A DNA stretch of 10,911 nt, taken from assembly GCA_017999075.1 (NCBI GenBank), contig JAGOBX010000077.1:1-10911 (forward strand). The letters run 5' to 3'. Shown piece after piece: positions 7,580-10,911 of the stretch; positions within the stretch are counted from its first letter, which is position 1, and each line of letters begins with the position of its first letter. A program made the translations under genes and the position numbers. The DNA comes from JAGOBX01 sp017999075 [NCBI: Candidatus Babelota bacterium] (GTDB lineage: Bacteria; JAGOBX01). The notes under the pieces were generated by a model. That model saw nothing but the letters and a program-made list of their open reading frames with translations, was not told where the DNA came from and made no database searches.

Positions 7580-8089
7580 TTAATTTTTTATTACTTGTAC
7601 CGATGGAATTATTAAAACTTCGCTGAATTGTATTTCTGTTTCTATTGATTTTTTCAATTGATTTATAAGATATTGAATCTCTGACATTTTTTTTGTCAAA
7701 TCAAACTCTAAAAAAATCTCAATAAAAATATTATGCCCCACACGTCTTGACCTTATTCCATGAAGTTGAGTGTATGAATCATAATATTTCACAAGCTGTT
7801 TTAATATTATTATTTGGATAGATTCCTTGACCTTTTTACTGACGCTGTATTTATGCCATAAATATGCATCAAAACTTACCATGCATGCGTTTAATGCGTA
7901 TAAATAAGTTACCCAGTTAAAATTACCAAAATAATATTTGTGAACTATCCCGAATAAATATCCTAATATTATTATATATAAAAAAAATATGCTCTTACCT
8001 TCGACATTTTTTATACGTAGAGTTTTTGATATTGATATAGGCCAACTAATTCCAAAACATAACAGCATACCTATTTCAAAATAACTCAT
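7580..8089 (-). CDS. Membrane protein: PQ-loop/SemiSWEET-like domain plus CDF-type C-terminal domain
   Basis: The 169-residue protein seems to be a two-domain fusion. Residues 1-80 carry three hydrophobic segments (about 4-22, 35-53, 58-78). A loop reading WPISISKTLRIKNVEGKS (16-33) recalls the PQ-loop of SemiSWEET-type sugar transporters, with P-I in place of P-Q. Residues about 92-168 resemble the cytoplasmic dimerisation domain of cation diffusion facilitators, notably LHGIRSRRVGHNIFIEIFLEFD (within 109-130) and a final SEVLIIPSV strand. His110 aligns with the His of the HDLRTR-type motif, but the later metal-binding His positions of YiiP are Phe, Gln/Tyr and Ile here, so metal binding in this domain is doubtful. 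A GGTGA Shine-Dalgarno sequence (8100-8096) sits 6 nt before the ATG. The gene follows the ttcA-family gene by 16 bp and probably shares its transcript. Its substrate is unknown. Confidence 0.65.
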   Translation of the reverse strand: MSYFEIGMLLCFGISWPISISKTLRIKNVEGKSIFFLYIIILGYLFGIVHKYYFGNFNWVTYLYALNACMVSFDAYLWHKYSVSKKVKESIQIIILKQLVKYYDSYTQLHGIRSRRVGHNIFIEIFLEFDLTKKMSEIQYLINQLKKSIETEIQFSEVLIIPSVQVIKN

Positions 8090-8105
8090 ATTATTTCACC
8101 GCATT

Positions 8106-8816
8106 TTAAAACCATAATGAAAGCTGTTCCTTGTTTTTTAATGCTGACAGCATGCTCATTCTAAAATGTTTCGTGTCTCCTGCAATTTTTTTTATTATGC
8201 TGTTTACATATTCTCTTTTTGTTTTTCCTGTAACAGGACATTTATTTTTAAAAACAGGCATATTATAGCGTATTGATGCTGAATGAATTTTTTCTTCATT
8301 CAAATATATCATGGGTCGTATCATATATATATTTTTTTGCGAAAGATATGTTACCGGTTCAAAAGTAGCTATTCTCCCCTCATATATCATATTCATAAAC
8401 AGTGTATTTACAGCATCGTCAAGATGATGACCTAATGCAATTTTATTAAAATTAATTTTTACTGCATTGTCCGCAATAATGCCTTTTCTCAATCTCGAAC
8501 ATAAAGAACACGGATATTTCACCGGTTTATCTATAAAAATCTGATTATAAATATTGGTTTTTATAAATGTATACGGAATATCTATTTTTTTTAAATATTC
8601 CAATAATTCAGTATAATCCATATCTGGAAAATTATTATCTACTATTACCGAATGAAGTTCAAAAGATCTTTTTAAGTAATATCTCAATTGTATAAGGCAA
8701 TTTATCAGTACTAAACTGTCTTTTCCTCCTGAAACGCCTACAGCTATCCTGTCTCCTTCATTAATCATATTATAATCTATGCATGCTGCTTTTACAGCTC
8801 CTAATATCTTTCTCAT
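8106..8816 (-). CDS. ttcA: TtcA-family tRNA 2-thiocytidine biosynthesis protein
   Basis: The 236-residue ATP-pyrophosphatase-fold protein has the PP-loop SGGKDS (29-34), the CSLC pair (Cys103, Cys106), GHHLDDA (129-135) and a third cysteine in NKCPVTGKTKREYV (Cys193). TtcA enzymes use the PP-loop to activate cytidine 32 of tRNA and three cysteines to hold a 4Fe-4S cluster for thiolation. All three are present. At 236 residues it is shorter than the 311-residue E. coli TtcA, lacking the extra N- and C-terminal segments, as in compact anaerobe homologues. A neighbouring PP-loop family with another substrate cannot be excluded. The ATG has no Shine-Dalgarno sequence. A perfect TATAAT lies about 40 bp upstream on the same strand. 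It leads a two-gene unit with the PQ-loop/CDF-like gene. Confidence 0.83.
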   Translation of the reverse strand: MRKILGAVKAACIDYNMINEGDRIAVGVSGGKDSLVLINCLIQLRYYLKRSFELHSVIVDNNFPDMDYTELLEYLKKIDIPYTFIKTNIYNQIFIDKPVKYPCSLCSRLRKGIIADNAVKINFNKIALGHHLDDAVNTLFMNMIYEGRIATFEPVTYLSQKNIYMIRPMIYLNEEKIHSASIRYNMPVFKNKCPVTGKTKREYVNSIIKKIAGDTKHFRMSMLSALKNKEQLSLWF

Positions 8817-8856
8817 ATTTTTATTTTTTTATGATTTATTTTTTTGGAAGTTTGGC

Positions 8857-8862
8857 ATTATA
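8857..8862 (-). promoter_or_regulatory. Candidate -10 box for ttcA
   Basis: The - strand reads TATAAT, a perfect -10 hexamer, about 40 bp before the ttcA ATG. No good -35 sits at 16-18 bp. The nearest, TTGGGA, is only 14 bp away and coincides with one arm of the adjacent structured element. If real, the promoter starts ttcA transcription downstream of that element, so the element would not be part of the ttcA leader. Confidence 0.3.
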
Positions 8863-8874
8863 TTACACTACATA

Positions 8875-8970
8875 TCTCCCAAGGTGGTCAAACGGGTATC
8901 CCCGTTTGACCGGAATAAGGTATACAAATAAGTTCGTGTAAACAGCTTTTGGGAGGGAAACTGTTTATAC
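8875..8970 (+). ncRNA. Structured RNA candidate: two hairpins and a pseudoknot
   Basis: In the gene-free stretch 8817-9048 this segment is about 44% G+C by hand count, far above its surroundings. Hairpin A is a perfect 11-bp stem, GGTCAAACGGG (8886-8896) with CCCGTTTGACC (8901-8911), closed by the loop TATC. Hairpin B pairs GTGTAAACAG (8936-8945) with CTGTTTATAC (8961-8970), 10 pairs including one G-U, with a 15-nt loop. TTGGGAG inside that loop (8949-8955) is complementary to CTCCCAA (8876-8882) before hairpin A, which would make a pseudoknot. G-U pairs at 8938/8968, 8885/8912, 8883/8948, 8884/8947 and 8875/8956 extend the helices only if the + strand is transcribed; on the other strand they become A-C mismatches. 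T-runs follow at 8988-8994 and 9010-9019. No known RNA family was recognised. Confidence 0.5.
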
Positions 8971-9048
8971 AATATATTTTATCGGCGTTTTTTTGAAATA
9001 CTTTAAAGATTTTTTTTTTATGTGGGTAACTCTTTTTTTAAGAACAGG

Positions 9049-9468
9049 TTAATCCCCTATAATTTTAACAAGAACCCGTTTTTTACGGCGACCATCAAAC
9101 TCAGCATAAAATATTTGTTCCCATGGTCCAAAATCAAGTTTTCCATTTGTAACCGCAACAACCACTTCTCTTCCCATTATAGTACGTTTAATATGTGCGT
9201 CTCCATTATCTTCACCTGTCATATTATGCTTATAATTAGAAAGTGGTTCGTGTGGAGCAAGATGTTCAAGAAATTTATCAAAATCATTTATTAATCCGTT
9301 TTCATTATCATTTATATAAACGCTTGCAGTAATATGCATTGCATTGACAAGACATAAACCCTCTTTAATTCCTGATTTTTTTAAAATTTCTTCTACTTTC
9401 TCTGTTATATTAATATATCCTCGGCGCTGTTGTATGTTAAACCATAATTCTTCCCGGAATGATTTCAT
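9049..9468 (-). CDS. yjbQ: YjbQ/UPF0047 family protein
   Basis: The 139-residue protein matches the compact UPF0047 (YjbQ) family across its length. Visible markers are [15 protein letters not shown] (42-56, the family's HTTA-N-E block with Ile for the first Thr), [18 protein letters not shown] (77-94), MGREVVVAV (98-106), [16 protein letters not shown] (111-126) and a final Arg/Lys-rich strand. His45, His81 and His92 sit at the expected metal or active-site positions. Some family members have shown weak thiamin phosphate synthase activity, but the physiological role is unsettled. The start is well supported by an AGGAGA Shine-Dalgarno sequence (9479-9474), with GGAG 6 nt before the ATG. It follows fabG by 45 bp and probably belongs to the plsX-fabG transcript. 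No clear terminator follows it. Confidence 0.88.
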   Translation of the reverse strand: MKSFREELWFNIQQRRGYINITEKVEEILKKSGIKEGLCLVNAMHITASVYINDNENGLINDFDKFLEHLAPHEPLSNYKHNMTGEDNGDAHIKRTIMGREVVVAVTNGKLDFGPWEQIFYAEFDGRRKKRVLVKIIGD

Positions 9469-9473
9469 TTTAT

Positions 9474-9479
9474 TCTCCT
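9474..9479 (-). promoter_or_regulatory. Strong Shine-Dalgarno of yjbQ
   Basis: The - strand AGGAGA is the only near-perfect Shine-Dalgarno sequence in the window. Its GGAG core ends 6 nt before the yjbQ ATG and fixes that start. It contrasts with the seven neighbouring genes whose starts lack any such element. Confidence 0.7.
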
Positions 9480-9513
9480 GGCATTTTATTATCTTTAATT
9501 TTATTCTTAAGTC

Positions 9514-10254
9514 CTACATAACCATTCCGCCATCAACTATAAGAACCTGACCAGTAATATAACCGGATTCTTCCGAAGCTAAAAATGCTACTGCGTTAGC
9601 AATATCTTCTGGTTCTCCCAGTCGTTTAAGCGGAATCATAGTTTCAAGACGATGCCGCTCAGTTTCCGGCAATTTCTCTGTCATAGCAGTTTTTATGAAT
9701 CCTGGGGCTACGGCATTGCATGTAATATTCCTTGAAGCCAACTCTTTAGCTGTTGATTTGGTCATTCCTATTATCCCTGCTTTTGATGCTGAATAATTCA
9801 ATTGACCCGCATTTCCCATTACTCCGATAACAGAAGATATATTTATTATTCTGCCCCACCTGTTTTTCATTAATATTCTCGCTCCGAATTTAATACAATT
9901 AAAAACACCTTTTAAATTAATATCTATAACTTTATCCCATTCTTCTTCCGACATTTTTATTATTAAATTATCACGGGTAATTCCAGCGTTGTTTACTAAA
10001 ATATCTATTTTTCCAAAATCCTCAACAACCTGTTTGAATAAATTTTCTGTTTCTAAAAACTTCGATATATCCGCTTTATACGGACGCGCTGATATTCCCA
10101 AACTTCCAAGTTCTTCTGATGTTTTTTGAGCATCTTCAAGAAGAACATCAACTATTGCTATATTAACCTTTTTTGACGCAAGTTTAACAGCTATTGATTT
10201 ACCTATGCCTCTGGCACCGCCTGTTATTAAAGCTACACGACTTTCTATATTCAT
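9514..10254 (-). CDS. fabG: 3-oxoacyl-[acyl-carrier-protein] reductase FabG
   Basis: The 246-residue short-chain dehydrogenase is of normal FabG length. It has the cofactor motif TGGARGIG (11-18), NNAG (88-91), Asn113, catalytic Ser141, Tyr154 and Lys158 in the YSASK segment, and the C-terminal IVDGGMVM seen in FabG proteins. It would use NADPH to reduce beta-ketoacyl-ACP in the first reductive step of fatty-acid elongation in the cytoplasm. Arg15 in the glycine-rich loop fits NADPH preference. A GGTGA Shine-Dalgarno sequence (10265-10261) lies 6 nt before the ATG. It follows plsX by 32 bp, a common lipid-synthesis pairing. The usual fabD, acpP and fabF companions are missing from this side of the cluster, and yjbQ follows instead. 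Confidence 0.95.
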   Translation of the reverse strand: MNIESRVALITGGARGIGKSIAVKLASKKVNIAIVDVLLEDAQKTSEELGSLGISARPYKADISKFLETENLFKQVVEDFGKIDILVNNAGITRDNLIIKMSEEEWDKVIDINLKGVFNCIKFGARILMKNRWGRIINISSVIGVMGNAGQLNYSASKAGIIGMTKSTAKELASRNITCNAVAPGFIKTAMTEKLPETERHRLETMIPLKRLGEPEDIANAVAFLASEESGYITGQVLIVDGGMVM

Positions 10255-10286
10255 AAATAATCACCATCCATTATTTTATTGCAGAT

Positions 10287-10911
10287 TCATATTTCAACTT
10301 TTTTGAATATTTTTAATTTGCCGACACGTTCCGAAATTTGTTCATTAATTTTTTTAGTACATATGTTTTCTGCCACACGTACTGCATTTTTTATAGCATT
10401 ACCCGAAGATCTTCCATGACAAATTATACAGTATCCATTCACTCCAAGAAGAGGCGCACCGCCATATTCAGAATAATCAATTGTTTTTTTAAATTTTTTA
10501 AAAAAAGGTTTGAGTAAAAATGCGCCTATTTTATAAATAAACTTTTCATTTATTCCTGAACGAATCATCCCAAATAATGTTTCTGCAAGCCCTTCAGATA
10601 CTTTTAAAACCGTATTTCCAACAAATCCATCGCAAACAACAACATCAGTTTTACATTTATATATATCCCGGCCTTCGACATTACCGTAAAAATTATCAAG
10701 ATTTGATTTCAATAATTCAAATGAAGATTTAGCAAGTTCATTACCTTTAGTATCTTCTTCCCCTATATTAAGCAGCCCTACAGTAATATCAGGTTTGTTA
10801 AGAACAACTTTAGCATATTCGGTTCCCATCATTCCATAATGAAGTATGTGTTCCGGAGTACAGTCAACATTGGCTCCTACATCCATTAAGATTGTTGCAC
10901 TCATTTTAGCG
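10287..10911 (-). CDS. plsX: Phosphate acyltransferase PlsX, C-terminal part (5' end outside window)
   Basis: The frame is open to the window edge, so only the C-terminal two-thirds (about 207 residues) is seen. The ATG at 10904 is internal, because conserved PlsX sequence starts immediately there and normally lies well inside the protein. Motifs include MDVGANVDC (7-15 counted from that Met), LLNIGEEDTKGN (44-55), CKTDVVVCDGFVGNT (84-98) and YGGAPLLGVNG (147-157), followed by HGRSS. PlsX converts acyl-ACP to acyl-phosphate, the donor for PlsY in phospholipid synthesis, as a peripheral membrane enzyme. It ends in TGA 32 bp before fabG, consistent with a plsX-fabG operon. No sign of damage is visible in the portion present. 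Confidence 0.95.
   Translation of the reverse strand, partial: AKMSATILMDVGANVDCTPEHILHYGMMGTEYAKVVLNKPDITVGLLNIGEEDTKGNELAKSSFELLKSNLDNFYGNVEGRDIYKCKTDVVVCDGFVGNTVLKVSEGLAETLFGMIRSGINEKFIYKIGAFLLKPFFKKFKKTIDYSEYGGAPLLGVNGYCIICHGRSSGNAIKNAVRVAENICTKKINEQISERVGKLKIFKKVEI

Noticed and set aside
8853-8868. TTGGCATTATATTACA as a sigma-54 -24/-12 promoter for the + strand
   Set aside because: GG is present, but the position 12 bp on reads CA instead of GC, and sigma-54 spacing is strict.
8886-8911. The perfect 11-bp hairpin as an intrinsic terminator of yjbQ or of a + strand gene
   Set aside because: Neither strand has a T-run directly after the stem, and no + strand gene precedes it. It is better explained as part of a larger folded element.
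8875-8970. A CRISPR repeat or IS200/IS605-type end
   Set aside because: No second repeat copy, spacer pattern, transposase or target-site structure is visible in the window.
9022-9550. Two + strand open frames at 9022-9294 and 9344-9550
   Set aside because: Both are antisense to yjbQ and the 3' end of fabG, which have full family motifs and good start sites.

Overview
The window is a strongly AT-rich bacterial chromosome segment with dense, short-spaced genes. It looks like a flagellated, probably anaerobic bacterium: it has fliS, a FliT/FlgN-like chaperone candidate, an NtrC-type sigma-54 activator, a B12-binding-domain radical SAM protein, an RnfD/NqrB-family protein and type II fatty-acid synthesis genes. 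I cannot name a phylum. No rRNA or strong marker is present, and the proteins look divergent from the model versions I know. Only three of ten visible start sites have a recognisable Shine-Dalgarno sequence, so SD use appears weak.

Layout. Positions 1-285 are AT-rich DNA without a gene, ending in a possible sigma-28-like promoter against fliS. A + strand run follows: fliS (286-753), a small coiled-coil FliT-like protein (780-1157) and a DinG-family helicase carrying an N-terminal JAMM/RadC-like domain (1158-3677). Everything after that reads on the - strand. The dinG stop codon overlaps the stop of the first - strand gene tail to tail in the four bases TTAA (3674-3677).

The - strand genes form three blocks, named in transcription order. 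Block A (from the right edge) is plsX (5' part outside the window), fabG and yjbQ. Block B is a TtcA-family tRNA thiolase and a small membrane protein that appears to join a SemiSWEET/PQ-loop-like domain to a cation-diffusion-facilitator (CDF) C-terminal domain. Block C is an NtrC-family response regulator, a stand-alone RnfD/NqrB-like membrane protein and a B12-domain radical SAM protein. Block C is very tightly packed (3 bp gap, then 8 bp overlap), with a good sigma-70-like promoter about 100 bp before the regulator.

Between blocks A and B (8817-9048) lies a GC-richer island that folds into two hairpins plus a pseudoknot. G-U pairs favour the + strand, opposite to the flanking genes. I do not recognise it as a known RNA family. 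It is the best candidate here for something undescribed, followed by the PQ-loop/CDF fusion and the orphan RnfD-like gene in an operon with an NtrC regulator and a radical SAM protein.
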